Notes: generated by a model from the sequence alone, not told the origin. Counted from the stretch's first letter, positions 1 to 9,763 are shown. The stretch is DNA of 64,000 nucleotides from Bacteroides thetaiotaomicron VPI-5482 (GCF_000011065.1 NC_004663.1:5704001-5768000), one strand, 5' to 3'. Translations and numbers: made by a program.

Positions 1-117
1 GCAAATATAATATTTTCGTTGATTGGGTGGACAAGTTAATCGATAAAAAGGGGATAAAAAAGCCATAAATGCGAAGAATAGTGAAGAATTACTGTTAAAA
101 AGAGGGTGGATAGGCAT

Positions 118-152
118 ATAAAAAAAGAAGGCTATCTATCCCAGACAGCCAA
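118..152 (-). terminator. Probable terminator after the rRNA methyltransferase gene
   Basis: Read on the minus strand, a GC-containing hairpin (GGCTGTCT pairing with AGATAGCC, one mismatch) is followed by a T-rich run (TTCTTTTTTTAT). It lies about 180 bases past the stop of the gene at 334-1512. The rest of 1-333 is AT-rich with no credible gene. Confidence 0.5.
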
Positions 153-333
153 TCTTTATTAACCTTAAATCTAATACCATGAAAAACACAGTGCAAATAT
201 AAAGGGTTTTATGTTATAGAACATAATGATTTGCCGAAAAACTTCTATTTGTTAACTCTAATTAACTTTGAAACTATTATTTTTCTTTTATTCACCCCTT
301 GTTTATGCAAGTTCATGGTGTTTATGACATATA

Positions 334-1512
334 TTACTCTACATAGAGTACCAGCCCTTTCAGGTATTCTCCTTCGGGATGGTATATATTTACCGGGTGG
401 TCGGCAGGCTGGGTTAGTTGGTGCAGGATACGTACACTACGTCCTGACATAGCAGCAGCGGTAAACACAGCTGTGCGGAAATTATCCTTGGTTACCACCT
501 GAGAGCAGGAGAAAGTAAACAGGATGCCGCCCGGTTTGATCTTTTCGAATGCTTTGGCATTCAGTTTCCGGTAACCTTGCAAGGCATTCCGCAAAGCATC
601 CTTATGCTTGGCAAATGCAGGCGGGTCGAGGATTATCAAATCGTATTGGTCGCCCATGCGGTCAAGGTATTTGAAAGCATCTTCGGCGAAAGCTTCGTGA
701 CGCGCATCGCCGGGGAAATTCAGTTCTACGTTTTTGTTAGTCAGATCGATTGCTTTGGCAGAACTGTCAACGGAATGTACCAGCTTTGCACCTCCACGCA
801 TAGCGTAGAAGGAGAAACCGCCGGTGTAGCAGAACATATTCAGTACCGAACGGTCTTTAGAATAATGCTCCAGCAGTGAACGGTTTTCGCGTTGGTCTAC
901 GAAGAATCCTGTCTTTTGGCCTTTCAGCCAGTCTACATGGAACTTCAGGCCGTATTCCCGTGCGATATTATCGCTGCTTCCTCCTTTAAGGAAACCGTTT
1001 TCGGGAAAAAGATCTGCCTTAAAAGGCAGTGTAGTCTCCGATTTATAATAGATATTTTCGATCTTGTCACCCATTACTTCCGACAGGGCTTCGGCGATAG
1101 TCATGCGGTCTACATGCATTCCTGCGGAGTGCGCCTGCATGACGGCAGTCCGGGCATAAATGTCAATGACCAGCCCAGGCAGATTGTCTCCCTCACCGTG
1201 TACAAGACGGTAGGTGTCATTGGTGGGATTGACTGCGATACCGATTCCACAACGCATATCATAGGCAATTTGCAGTTTACGTTTCCAGAAATCGTGGTCG
1301 ATGGGTTCCTGACGGAAAGAGAGCACACGTACGGCGATACTTCCGATCTGGAAATGTCCTTCGGCTATAAATTCCTTCTTCGAAGTGTATACTTCTACAA
1401 CTTCACCTTCTTCGGGTTCTCCATCGAAACGAGCGATTGCTCCGGAGAAAATCCAGGGATGAAATCTTTTTAAAGACTCTTCTTTGCCGGGTTTGAGGTA
1501 TACTTTATGCAT
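334..1512 (-). CDS. Class I rRNA methyltransferase (RlmI-like, PUA domain)
   Basis: This 392-residue protein is a SAM-dependent methyltransferase of the RlmI/YccW type, which methylate cytosine C5 in 23S rRNA. An N-terminal PUA-like domain (about residues 1-75, with RFHPWIFSGAI) is followed by a Rossmann methyltransferase fold. The SAM-binding segment VLNMFCYTGGFS and the catalytic-type motif ILDPPAFAK are both visible. The C terminus reads CSQVV, as expected of the family. It is the last gene of a minus-strand cluster with the exonuclease (54-base gap) and the DUF5063 gene. The family is clear, but the exact target nucleotide is inferred. Confidence 0.9.
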   Translation of the reverse strand: MHKVYLKPGKEESLKRFHPWIFSGAIARFDGEPEEGEVVEVYTSKKEFIAEGHFQIGSIAVRVLSFRQEPIDHDFWKRKLQIAYDMRCGIGIAVNPTNDTYRLVHGEGDNLPGLVIDIYARTAVMQAHSAGMHVDRMTIAEALSEVMGDKIENIYYKSETTLPFKADLFPENGFLKGGSSDNIAREYGLKFHVDWLKGQKTGFFVDQRENRSLLEHYSKDRSVLNMFCYTGGFSFYAMRGGAKLVHSVDSSAKAIDLTNKNVELNFPGDARHEAFAEDAFKYLDRMGDQYDLIILDPPAFAKHKDALRNALQGYRKLNAKAFEKIKPGGILFTFSCSQVVTKDNFRTAVFTAAAMSGRSVRILHQLTQPADHPVNIYHPEGEYLKGLVLYVE

Positions 1513-1566
1513 GTTGTTTAAAATGCTATTTTATCAGTTATTAATTAGTCTTTTATCGGTCATTTG

Positions 1567-2217
1567 TCAGCGATTGGCGGGAGCATTTGCGTCAACCTCT
1601 TCTTCTACAGGGAGGCTTTCGACCTCGTAGTTGCCGGTTCGTTTCAGTTCCTGCAACAGGTTGTAGATGTTGAGGCAAGCCCAGGCATCGGTAGCGGCAT
1701 ATTGTTTCTGTCCGTCGCTCAGTACGTCCGCTTCCCAGTTGGACAGCCGTTGTGATTTGGAAATCTTTTCTTTGAACAGGATTGCATAAATCTTTTGCAG
1801 ACTTTTGTCCTGTATGCCGAACTGGCGTACATAGTCTTGCAGTTCGATGCAGCTCTGTTGGGTAAAAGGTGCACGTTTGTGCAGCATCATAAAGTCGTCT
1901 TTGAGCGACAGTCCTACTTTGATAACAGCCGGATTTTCCAGCAGGTCGACCAAAGGTTGGGTGAGTCCGGTCATATTGAGGCGGAACAGGAAACAGCATT
2001 CGTCTGAAGAAATCTGCAGAAGTGCTACTTTATGACTTTGTCCTTTGGTGAAGGATGGGCGCGTTTCGCTATCGATACCCAGTATCGGCTGAGATTGCAG
2101 GTAAGCTACTGCTTTTTCTGTTTCCGCTTCCGACTGGATCACATGGATTCGTCCCGGAAATACAGTTTTCGGGAGTTCCTTTAGTTCGTCTTTATTTATA
2201 CTTCTTCTTACTATCAT
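1567..2217 (-). CDS. 3'-5' exonuclease domain protein (RNase D/WRN-like, DEDDy)
   Basis: A 216-residue stand-alone DEDDy exonuclease. The metal-binding motifs are present in order: GIDSETRPSF (Exo I, D and E), VGLSLKDDF (Exo II, D) and YAATDAWACLNIY (Exo III, Y and D). It lacks the HRDC domains of full RNase D and is closer to the single-domain bacterial homologues of the WRN exonuclease. It probably trims RNA or DNA 3' ends in the cytoplasm. It starts 6 bases after the DUF5063 stop, so the two are almost certainly co-transcribed. Confidence 0.88.
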   Translation of the reverse strand: MIVRRSINKDELKELPKTVFPGRIHVIQSEAETEKAVAYLQSQPILGIDSETRPSFTKGQSHKVALLQISSDECCFLFRLNMTGLTQPLVDLLENPAVIKVGLSLKDDFMMLHKRAPFTQQSCIELQDYVRQFGIQDKSLQKIYAILFKEKISKSQRLSNWEADVLSDGQKQYAATDAWACLNIYNLLQELKRTGNYEVESLPVEEEVDANAPANR

Positions 2218-2223
2218 TTTTGT

Positions 2224-2883
2224 TTATTCGTCATTACGACAATGGCAACCGTCCTCATGACAATGACATTCGTCGTCGTGGCAGTGACAACCGTCTTCTT
2301 CACAACAATAGTCGTCATCGCTTAGTTCGTTATTCTCTTCCTCGTTGTCTTCTTCGTCATTCTCATTCTGCTGGTTATACTTCACATCGTGAAGGGCACG
2401 CAGAGTGTTTACCAACTTCTGTCCCCACAGCAGACCGAAGTTTTCCTGGCAGATGGCCAACGAGTCGTTCATGGTTTCGTTCAGTCCCAGCTGGAAGACG
2501 AAAATAAAATCTTTGATATCCTGATAGATATCCGCCAAATCTTCCGAGACGGACTTTTTGATAGGCTGGTCACTGTACACCATATCCTGTACGAAAACGT
2601 CCAGATAATCATCCTTTTCACCCATCAGCCCTGCTAGATTGATACGCAGAATCTCGTAAATTTCCTCCGTCACATACGTTTCGGGTGCCTCGTCTCCGAT
2701 TGTTTCACACTTCGGAAGCAAGGATGCTTTGAGATAGAGCAGGGGAAGTATTTTTAAGGACGTGTCGACAAAAGCTTTGCGCTTCATGTGTTCGGCACGT
2801 TCGAGGAATGCGCAAAATTCGGCGGCTACCGTTACGAACTCGATCACATTCTTTTCAAATATCGTTTGGCTTTCTTTTTCCAT
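2224..2883 (-). CDS. DUF5063 protein with Cys/His/Asp-rich C-terminal tail
   Basis: A 219-residue acidic, helical protein that fits DUF5063, a Bacteroidales family of unknown function. The body (about residues 1-175) is predicted helical. The last 35 or so residues change character completely into runs of C-H-C separated by acidic residues (CHCHDDECHCHEDGCHC), which looks like a metal-binding tail. It is the first gene of the cluster with the exonuclease and rRNA methyltransferase, and a TACCTTTG promoter element lies 20 bases upstream. No signal peptide is seen, so it is probably cytoplasmic. Its function is unknown. Confidence 0.75.
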   Translation of the reverse strand: MEKESQTIFEKNVIEFVTVAAEFCAFLERAEHMKRKAFVDTSLKILPLLYLKASLLPKCETIGDEAPETYVTEEIYEILRINLAGLMGEKDDYLDVFVQDMVYSDQPIKKSVSEDLADIYQDIKDFIFVFQLGLNETMNDSLAICQENFGLLWGQKLVNTLRALHDVKYNQQNENDEEDNEEENNELSDDDYCCEEDGCHCHDDECHCHEDGCHCRNDE

Positions 2884-2903
2884 AATCAGATTGATTTGAA
2901 TCG

Positions 2904-2911
2904 CAAAGGTA
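2904..2911 (-). promoter_or_regulatory. Promoter -7 element (TACCTTTG) of the DUF5063 cluster
   Basis: A match to the Bacteroides -7 consensus TAnnTTTG on the minus strand, 20 bases before the ATG at 2883. The -33 box is not clear. Confidence 0.6.
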
Positions 2912-2953
2912 AGAAAAAGGATTGAATGAGAGTACTGCTCGTTATTTTTTTAT

Positions 2954-2961
2954 TATTTTTG
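2954..2961 (+). promoter_or_regulatory. Promoter -7 element (TATTTTTG) of ftsK
   Basis: A match to TAnnTTTG, 44 bases before the ftsK ATG. It is back-to-back with the DUF5063 promoter. Confidence 0.55.
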
Positions 2962-3005
2962 CGGCTTATAATACGGATTCCAATTTATTTAAAGAATAAA
3001 GACTC

Positions 3006-5501
3006 ATGGCAAAAAAGAAAATAGATAAGGAGGCTGAACGCACTCCGTCTTCTCCCGGAAAGATTGTATCAATTTTTAAGAATGAAACCGTTCATTTTGT
3101 GCTCGGATTGATGCTGGTGATCTTTTCCGTTTATCTTTTGTTGGCTTTTTCTTCCTTCTTCTTTACGGGGGCGGCCGACCAAAGTATTATCGACAGCGGC
3201 AGCTCGGCAGACCTTGCGGCGGTTAATAATAATGTAAAAAACTATGCCGGATCTCGCGGAGCACAGTTAGCTAGCTATCTGATAAATGACTGCTTCGGGA
3301 TATCTTCTTTCTTTATCCTCGTCTTTCTGGCGGTGGCAGGATTGAAACTGATGCGGGTGCGCATTGTCCGTCTGTGGAAATGGTTTATCGGTTGTACATT
3401 ATTATTGGTGTGGTTCTCCGTATTCTTCGGCTTCGCTTTGATGGATCATTATCAGGATTCTTTCATTTATCTGGGAGGTATGCACGGTTACAATGTAAGC
3501 CGCTGGCTGGTTTCGCAGGTGGGAGTTCCCGGAGTATGGATGATCCTGCTGATAACGGCTGTCTGCTTCTTTATATATATAAGTGCACGGACAGTAATCT
3601 GGTTGCGCAAACTTTTTGCTCTGAGTTTCCTCAAACGTCAGAAGAAAGAAGAAGAAAAGGAGACTGCGGCAGAAGGAACACAGGAGTTCACGACCTCGCA
3701 ACCGCAGGAAGTGGAGTTCAATCTGAAACGTACTTATAAGCAAACACCTCCTCCTGCTCCCGTGATGGATATACAGGCAGAAGAGCCGAAAGAAGAATCT
3801 CCGGTCAACGCACCGGAACCGGACGACGAACTTCCTTCTGCTGATGAGGCGGAAGGGGTGACTATGGTCTTTGAACCGACCGTAAGCGATGTGGTTCCTC
3901 CAATTGCTCAGGATGAATTGCCGGGTGAGGATGAACCCGGATTTCAGGTAGAGACAGCTGCGTCGGAAGAAGAATATCAGGGTCCGGAGCAAGAACCTTA
4001 TAATCCGATGAAGGATCTGGAAAATTACCGTTTCCCGACAATCGACTTGATGAAGCATTTTGAGAATGACGATCCGACGATCGACATGGACGAGCAGAAT
4101 GCGAATAAAGACCGTATCATTAATACATTGCGCAGCTTTGGCATTGAAATCAGTACGATCAAAGCTACGGTAGGTCCTACGGTGACTCTTTATGAAATCA
4201 CTCCTGAACAGGGTGTGCGTATCTCGAAGATTCGTGGCTTGGAGGATGATATCGCCCTGAGCTTGTCGGCGGATGGTATTCGTATCATTGCTCCGATACC
4301 GGGTAAGGGAACCATCGGTATCGAAGTTCCGAACAAGAATCCGAAGATTGTATCCGGTCAGAGCGTGATTGGAAGCAAGAAGTTCCAGGAATCCAGATTT
4401 GACTTGCCGATTGTACTGGGTAAGACGATCACGAACGAAGTGTTCATGTTCGACCTTTGCAAGATGCCGCACGTGTTGGTGGCAGGTGCTACCGGTCAGG
4501 GTAAGTCTGTCGGCTTGAATGCAATCATTACCTCCTTATTATATAAGAAACATCCGGCTGAACTGAAATTTGTGCTGGTCGACCCGAAGAAGGTGGAGTT
4601 CAGCATTTACTCCGTCATTGAAAACCATTTTCTGGCCAAACTTCCTGATGGAGGCGAACCGATTATTACGGACGTGACCAAGGTAGTGCAAACGCTGAAT
4701 TCTGTTTGTGTGGAAATGGATACACGCTATGACCTCTTGAAGATGGCTCATGTACGTAATGTCAAGGAGTATAATGAGAAGTTTATCAACCGCCGCCTCA
4801 ATCCGGAGAAAGGACATAAGTTTATGCCGTATATCGTGGTGGTGATCGACGAGTTCGGAGATTTGATCATGACTGCCGGTAAGGAAGTGGAACTTCCGAT
4901 TGCCCGTATTGCGCAGTTGGCACGTGCGGTCGGTATTCATATGATCATCGCTACGCAGCGTCCGACAACGAATATCATTACAGGTACGATCAAGGCGAAC
5001 TTCCCCGCACGTATTGCGTTCCGTGTATCCGCCATGATGGATTCCCGTACGATTCTTGACCGTCCGGGGGCAAACCGCCTGATTGGTAAGGGAGATATGC
5101 TCTTCCTGCAAGGTGCTGATCCGGTACGTGTGCAGTGTGCCTTTATCGATACGCCGGAAGTGGAGGAGATCACGAAATTTATTGCTCGTCAGCAGAGTTA
5201 TCCTACTCCGTTCTTCCTGCCCGAGTATGTGAGCGAAGACAGCGGCAGTGAAGTGGGCGACATTGATATGGGACGTCTCGATCCGTTGTTTGAGGATGCG
5301 GCACGCTTGGTGGTCATCCATCAGCAAGGTTCCACTTCGTTAATTCAACGTAAATTTGCTATCGGTTACAATCGTGCCGGACGTATCATGGACCAGCTTG
5401 AAAAGGCGGGAATCGTCGGACCTACACAGGGAAGCAAGGCTCGTGACGTACTCTGTGTCGACGATAATGATCTTGAAATGCGTTTGAACAATTTACAATA
5501 A
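3006..5501 (+). CDS. ftsK: DNA translocase FtsK
   Basis: An 831-residue FtsK/SpoIIIE translocase that pumps chromosomal DNA through the division septum and assists dimer resolution. The N terminus (about residues 25-200) holds four membrane helices. An acidic, proline-rich linker follows (about 205-330), then the RecA-like motor with Walker A GATGQGKS (about 494-502), the Walker B region VVVIDEFGDL and the ATQRPTTNIITG segment. The C-terminal winged-helix gamma domain, with RKFAIGYNRAGRIMDQLEKAGI, reads the polar DNA sequence. It is full length for Bacteroidetes. The LolA-like gene follows after 19 bases and is probably co-transcribed. Confidence 0.96.
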   Translation: MAKKKIDKEAERTPSSPGKIVSIFKNETVHFVLGLMLVIFSVYLLLAFSSFFFTGAADQSIIDSGSSADLAAVNNNVKNYAGSRGAQLASYLINDCFGISSFFILVFLAVAGLKLMRVRIVRLWKWFIGCTLLLVWFSVFFGFALMDHYQDSFIYLGGMHGYNVSRWLVSQVGVPGVWMILLITAVCFFIYISARTVIWLRKLFALSFLKRQKKEEEKETAAEGTQEFTTSQPQEVEFNLKRTYKQTPPPAPVMDIQAEEPKEESPVNAPEPDDELPSADEAEGVTMVFEPTVSDVVPPIAQDELPGEDEPGFQVETAASEEEYQGPEQEPYNPMKDLENYRFPTIDLMKHFENDDPTIDMDEQNANKDRIINTLRSFGIEISTIKATVGPTVTLYEITPEQGVRISKIRGLEDDIALSLSADGIRIIAPIPGKGTIGIEVPNKNPKIVSGQSVIGSKKFQESRFDLPIVLGKTITNEVFMFDLCKMPHVLVAGATGQGKSVGLNAIITSLLYKKHPAELKFVLVDPKKVEFSIYSVIENHFLAKLPDGGEPIITDVTKVVQTLNSVCVEMDTRYDLLKMAHVRNVKEYNEKFINRRLNPEKGHKFMPYIVVVIDEFGDLIMTAGKEVELPIARIAQLARAVGIHMIIATQRPTTNIITGTIKANFPARIAFRVSAMMDSRTILDRPGANRLIGKGDMLFLQGADPVRVQCAFIDTPEVEEITKFIARQQSYPTPFFLPEYVSEDSGSEVGDIDMGRLDPLFEDAARLVVIHQQGSTSLIQRKFAIGYNRAGRIMDQLEKAGIVGPTQGSKARDVLCVDDNDLEMRLNNLQ

Positions 5502-5520
5502 CAGATCGTTTATTAATCAA

Positions 5521-6168
5521 ATGAAGAAATACATTTTTAGTGTTTTAATAGCTTTACTGTCACTGCCTGTGATTGCTCAACAACAGCAGTCGCAGGCTAA
5601 AGCTGTTCTGGAGAAGACGGCCGAAGCGTTTAAGAAGGCAGGTGGTGTGAGGGCCGATTTTACCTTGAAGGCTGTCAATGACGGTCGTTTGGAAGGGCGG
5701 GAGAACGGTATCATTCAGTTGAAGGGCGAGAAGTTTATGCTGAAGACTTCCGAGACCACCACTTGGTTTGACGGGAAAACACAGTGGAGCTACATGGTGA
5801 GAAATGATGAAGTGAATGTCAGCAATCCCACTCAGGAAGAGTTGCAGCAGATCAATCCGTATACCTTTCTTTATATGTATCAGAAAGGATTCTCTTATAA
5901 GCTGGGAACTGTGAAGACATATCAGGGTAAAGCTGTTTGGGAAGTGATTCTGACTGCCAATGATAAAAAGCAAGAGTTGGAAAGCATTACGCTTTATGTG
6001 ACGAAGAGTACGTATGAACCGGTTTACATTCAGCTTCAGCAACGTGGTCAGCAAACGCGTAATGAGATTACCGTGACAGCTTATCAGACCGGACTGGATT
6101 ATGCGGATCATGTTTTCACTTTCGACCGGAAGGCATACCCCACTGCGGAAGTGATAGACTTACGATAG
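5521..6168 (+). CDS. LolA-like outer-membrane lipoprotein carrier
   Basis: A 215-residue periplasmic protein with a signal peptide (MKKYIFSVLIALLSLPVIAQ) followed by a LolA/LptE-type beta fold. Features of the family seen here are the early VRADFTLKAV strand, a TTWFDGKTQWSY segment and the NPYTFLYMYQKGF region. LolA carries lipoproteins from the LolCDE complex to the outer membrane. Bacteroidetes have several LolA-like paralogues, so the main LolA assignment is likely but not proven. It follows ftsK by 19 bases, as is common in Bacteroides, and trxB follows after 60 bases. Confidence 0.85.
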   Translation: MKKYIFSVLIALLSLPVIAQQQQSQAKAVLEKTAEAFKKAGGVRADFTLKAVNDGRLEGRENGIIQLKGEKFMLKTSETTTWFDGKTQWSYMVRNDEVNVSNPTQEELQQINPYTFLYMYQKGFSYKLGTVKTYQGKAVWEVILTANDKKQELESITLYVTKSTYEPVYIQLQQRGQQTRNEITVTAYQTGLDYADHVFTFDRKAYPTAEVIDLR

Positions 6169-6228
6169 AATATTCTTTTGAGTAAGAGACGAGATAGTTG
6201 GAATATAAAACAATAATATAACAATAAA

Positions 6229-7179
6229 ATGGCAGAAATAGAAAAAGTAAAATGCCTGATTATAGGCTCAGGGCCTGCCGGATATACGGCAGCGATCTAT
6301 GCAGGACGTGCTAACCTTTGTCCGGTGCTTTATGAAGGATTGCAGCCCGGTGGTCAGTTGACGACTACCACGGATGTGGAGAACTTCCCCGGTTATCCGG
6401 AAGGAATCAGTGGTCCGCAGTTGATGGAAGATTTACGCGCGCAAGCCAGCCGTTTCGGAACGGACGTCCGTTTCGGTATTGCGACAGCGGCAGATTTGAG
6501 CAAAGCTCCTTATCAAATAACGATTGACGGCGATAAGGTGATTGAAACGGAAGCATTGATCATCTCTACCGGAGCTACGGCCAAATACCTGGGGCTGGAA
6601 GACGAAAAGAAATACGCCGGAATGGGAGTCAGCGCTTGTGCTACTTGTGACGGTTTCTTCTACCGGAAGAAGGTCGTTGCAGTGGTGGGCGGTGGAGATA
6701 CAGCCTGTGAGGAAGCGATCTATCTGGCTGGTCTGGCATCCAAAGTATATCTGGTGGTTCGCAAACCTTACCTGCGTGCATCGAAGATTATGCAGGAACG
6801 TGTGCAGAAGCACGAGAAGATTGAAGTACTTTTCGAACACAATGTAGTCGGCCTGTTTGGCGATAACGGCGTAGAAGGTATGAATGTTGTGAAGCGTTGG
6901 GGCGAATCGGACGAAGAACGTTACAGCCTGCCTATCGACGGTTTCTTCCTGGCTATCGGTCACAAACCGAATTCGGATATTTTCAAAGAGTATATCGACA
7001 CTGACGAAGTGGGTTACATTATTACAGATGGTGACAGCCCCCGTACGAAAGTTCCCGGAGTATTCGCAGCGGGAGATGTGGCTGATCCGCATTACCGTCA
7101 GGCTATTACAGCAGCGGGAAGTGGCTGTAAGGCTGCTATCGAGGCGGAACGTTATCTTTCTGCAAAGGGAATTATTTAA
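6229..7179 (+). CDS. trxB: Thioredoxin reductase (NADPH)
   Basis: A 316-residue flavoprotein that uses NADPH to reduce thioredoxin. It has an N-terminal FAD dinucleotide motif (IGSGPAGYTAAIYAGRA), the redox-active CATCDG (Cys137 and Cys140), an NADPH-binding VVGGGDTACEEA, and a C-terminal FAD segment GVFAAGDVADPHYRQAITAAGSG split over two family motifs. The length is normal for low-molecular-weight bacterial TrxB. It is the last gene of the ftsK-lolA-trxB run and is followed by a strong bidirectional terminator. Confidence 0.96.
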   Translation: MAEIEKVKCLIIGSGPAGYTAAIYAGRANLCPVLYEGLQPGGQLTTTTDVENFPGYPEGISGPQLMEDLRAQASRFGTDVRFGIATAADLSKAPYQITIDGDKVIETEALIISTGATAKYLGLEDEKKYAGMGVSACATCDGFFYRKKVVAVVGGGDTACEEAIYLAGLASKVYLVVRKPYLRASKIMQERVQKHEKIEVLFEHNVVGLFGDNGVEGMNVVKRWGESDEERYSLPIDGFFLAIGHKPNSDIFKEYIDTDEVGYIITDGDSPRTKVPGVFAAGDVADPHYRQAITAAGSGCKAAIEAERYLSAKGII

Positions 7180-7232
7180 AGATGAAGCAAGGCGGAATGC
7201 TTTGCATGGAATAAATAAGAACTGAATCAATA

Positions 7233-7280
7233 AAAAAAACGGTGGACATGAGCAACAAGCTGCATGTCCACCGTTTTTTG
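7233..7280. terminator. Bidirectional terminator between trxB and the GH20 gene
   Basis: A perfect 18-bp inverted repeat (7233-7250 with 7263-7280) with A-run and T-run flanks and a 12-base loop, placed between two convergent genes. It can stop transcription from both sides. Confidence 0.9.
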
Positions 7281-7294
7281 TTATGTCACAGGCA

Positions 7295-9724
7295 TTAATA
7301 TGCCTCGATTTCGTCTATCCACAATTCGGCAGGAATGACTTCCGGACCGTTGTTCTTTTTGAAATTGACGCCATTACGCAAGGTACCGCCATTTTTGATT
7401 TTTACTTTCAGGAAAGTGGCTTGTGTCGGTTCAAATTCGATAGAGTCGGTGAATGCGATTCTTCCCGTTTCCGGACAATCATGCTTCAAGGCCTTTTCGG
7501 CTATCTGAGTATATTGCTGACCGTCGGCAGATACTTCTACGGCAACTCCTCCGGCAGGGAGCATTCTCATGGCAGGATTAAACAAGGAGCCGAAGACCAC
7601 TTTTCTTACTTCCGTCGGTTTGTCCAGATGGACGATGAATTCCAGGTCTTTACCTTCTACGATTGCGAAACTGGACCACGGAGTGTAAGAAGCATTGTTA
7701 CCTCTCTTTCCATTTGTCAGACCGAAAGTTGTTTTGTCAGCTCCCAATACATCATTGTCGCCGAAAATATCCCCTGTCCATCCCATTGTATAATTGACGG
7801 TAAATGGTTTTCCTGCCAGCAGATTGCCATACAATGGCTTGTTGGTAACTTTGCCCAGCATCTTGCCGTCTTTGAAAGCAGCAGCTTTCAAGTCGATGTT
7901 TCCTTCAAGCACGAAAGGCTGTTCATACAGTGTAGAACCGTAAGTCGGTTCGCTGCCGTCTGTGGTGTATCTGATTTCCGCATTCGGGTAGAATGTTTCC
8001 AGCAATACCATCAACGGACCGTTTTCATCCGCATGCGTATTGATGTTTACGTCGAAGAAGTTGAGGCAGGGTTTGGTATCCATGACTTCCAGGCGCTCAA
8101 ATTCCGTAACCATGCGTTCGCAGAAACTCTTCCAGTTTTTGTTGGCATCCAGTGTCCATCCCGTTTCCGCGATAGCCATCGCACGTGGGAAGGCCTGATA
8201 ATCTACCCGGTCGGAAGTTTTCATATACTCTCTCCAGAGGTTGCCTTGCATACCGATGATATGTTTCTTCACCAGTTCGTCGGCATTATCCGGAACAGGA
8301 TTGTAGCTATAAGTCTTCTTCAGCGTTGTGTATCCGCCGATGGTAGTCGGGGCGATTTCCGGATCTTCCTGATAGAAGTCCAGATAAGCATAAGGCATGG
8401 GAGCCATGATTGCGTTGTGTCCTGCTTTGGCCGCATTCAATCCGCCTTCAACGCCACGCCATGACAAGACAGTGGCGTTTGGAGCCAGGCCGCCTTCCAA
8501 AATCTCGTCCCAGCCGATGATATTGCGTCCTTTACCGTTCAGGTATTTTTCCATGCGGGTAACGAAGTAACTTTGCAGTTTATCTTCCTTGCTGTGCTTC
8601 ACTCCGTCCACTTTGCTGGGAGTCGCGTCATCTTTCAAGCCTAACTGACGAATCAACTGCTGGCAGAAAGTACTGTTCTTCCAGGCTGTTTTGGGGCATT
8701 CGTCTCCTCCGATATGAATGTACTCGCTGGGAAATAATTCGACTACCTCGTCCATGACTCCTTCAAAGAACTTGAAAGTGGTCTCGCTCGGGCAGAATAC
8801 CTGTTCGAATACGCCCCACGTAGGTGATACTTTATATGTCTGTGTAGAATCACAAGACAATTCGGGGTAAGCAGCCAGAGCCGCCAATGCATGCCCCGGC
8901 ATTTCTATTTCGGGGATTACATTGATATATTTGCTTGCAGCATAAGCTACCACCTCTTTTATCTGTTCCTGTGTGTAATATCCTCCGTGTTCTATTCCGT
9001 CGAATACTTGCGGATAGTTCACATAATAATAGTCTACCAGCGTTTTTTCGCGTTTGGAACCTATCTCTGTCAGTTTCGGATATTTCTTGATTTCGATTCT
9101 CCATCCCTGATCGTCCGTCAGATGCCAGTGAAAAACGTTCATCTTGTTCATTGCCAGCAGGTCGATAAATTTGTAGATATACTCTATCGGTGCGTAATGA
9201 CGGCAAACGTCCAACATCAGTCCGCGATGTACAAAGCGGGGAGCGTCTTCGATCTCTACAGCCGGAACAGACCAGTCGGCTTTCTTCTTCAGCTCTTTTC
9301 CGTATACGGCGGGAGGAAGAAGCTGATAAATAGTCTGCACACCATAGAAAAATCCATTTGGCTGGGAAGCTGTGACTGTAATAAGGGTGGGGGTGACAGA
9401 CAGCTTGTAACCTTCTTTAGGCATACCTTCTTGTAGTACGAAACTGATAGCAGGCTTTCCATCCACGCTTTCGGCCTCTGTCAGAGAGATTCCGGCAGTC
9501 TGTTTCAGCTGTTCGGCAAAGCCGTCGGCTACCTTTTTAACTTCCGGAGCATCAGACGGAACTACCAGCCGGACCTTGTTGCTCAGTTCGAAGCGGCCTT
9601 CTTTGGGAACAAGCTGGTTGGGTTGCGGAACGATGTTGTACTCGTTCGTCACTTCTTTTGGCTTCTGACAACTGGGGGTAATCATGAGCAAGGATAAAAG
9701 AAGAAGGGAAATACTTTTCTTCAT
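7295..9724 (-). CDS. Beta-N-acetylhexosaminidase, GH20 lipoprotein
   Basis: An 809-residue GH20 enzyme that removes terminal beta-GlcNAc or beta-GalNAc from glycans. The start at 9724 is chosen because it gives a lipoprotein signal ending MITPSC (Cys19); the open frame runs 35 codons further upstream but lacks a leader there. A GH20b-type N-terminal domain (about 22-140) precedes the TIM barrel with HRGLMLDVCRHY, HWHLTDDQGWR and the catalytic Asp-Glu in HIGGDECPKTAW (about 337-345). The C terminus carries a chitobiase-type domain and a beta-sandwich that may bind carbohydrate. It is likely surface or periplasmic, and it has its own promoter at 9764-9771. Confidence 0.94.
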   Translation of the reverse strand: MKKSISLLLLSLLMITPSCQKPKEVTNEYNIVPQPNQLVPKEGRFELSNKVRLVVPSDAPEVKKVADGFAEQLKQTAGISLTEAESVDGKPAISFVLQEGMPKEGYKLSVTPTLITVTASQPNGFFYGVQTIYQLLPPAVYGKELKKKADWSVPAVEIEDAPRFVHRGLMLDVCRHYAPIEYIYKFIDLLAMNKMNVFHWHLTDDQGWRIEIKKYPKLTEIGSKREKTLVDYYYVNYPQVFDGIEHGGYYTQEQIKEVVAYAASKYINVIPEIEMPGHALAALAAYPELSCDSTQTYKVSPTWGVFEQVFCPSETTFKFFEGVMDEVVELFPSEYIHIGGDECPKTAWKNSTFCQQLIRQLGLKDDATPSKVDGVKHSKEDKLQSYFVTRMEKYLNGKGRNIIGWDEILEGGLAPNATVLSWRGVEGGLNAAKAGHNAIMAPMPYAYLDFYQEDPEIAPTTIGGYTTLKKTYSYNPVPDNADELVKKHIIGMQGNLWREYMKTSDRVDYQAFPRAMAIAETGWTLDANKNWKSFCERMVTEFERLEVMDTKPCLNFFDVNINTHADENGPLMVLLETFYPNAEIRYTTDGSEPTYGSTLYEQPFVLEGNIDLKAAAFKDGKMLGKVTNKPLYGNLLAGKPFTVNYTMGWTGDIFGDNDVLGADKTTFGLTNGKRGNNASYTPWSSFAIVEGKDLEFIVHLDKPTEVRKVVFGSLFNPAMRMLPAGGVAVEVSADGQQYTQIAEKALKHDCPETGRIAFTDSIEFEPTQATFLKVKIKNGGTLRNGVNFKKNNGPEVIPAELWIDEIEAY

Positions 9725-9763
9725 GGTCTGAAATTGTGTTAAGTTATTAATATATTGACAGGA

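Noticed and set aside
7283..8464. A 393-codon open frame on the plus strand opposite the GH20 gene
   Set aside because: It overlaps the trxB/GH20 terminator and has no promoter, ribosome site or known domain. The GH20 catalytic motifs are on the minus strand.
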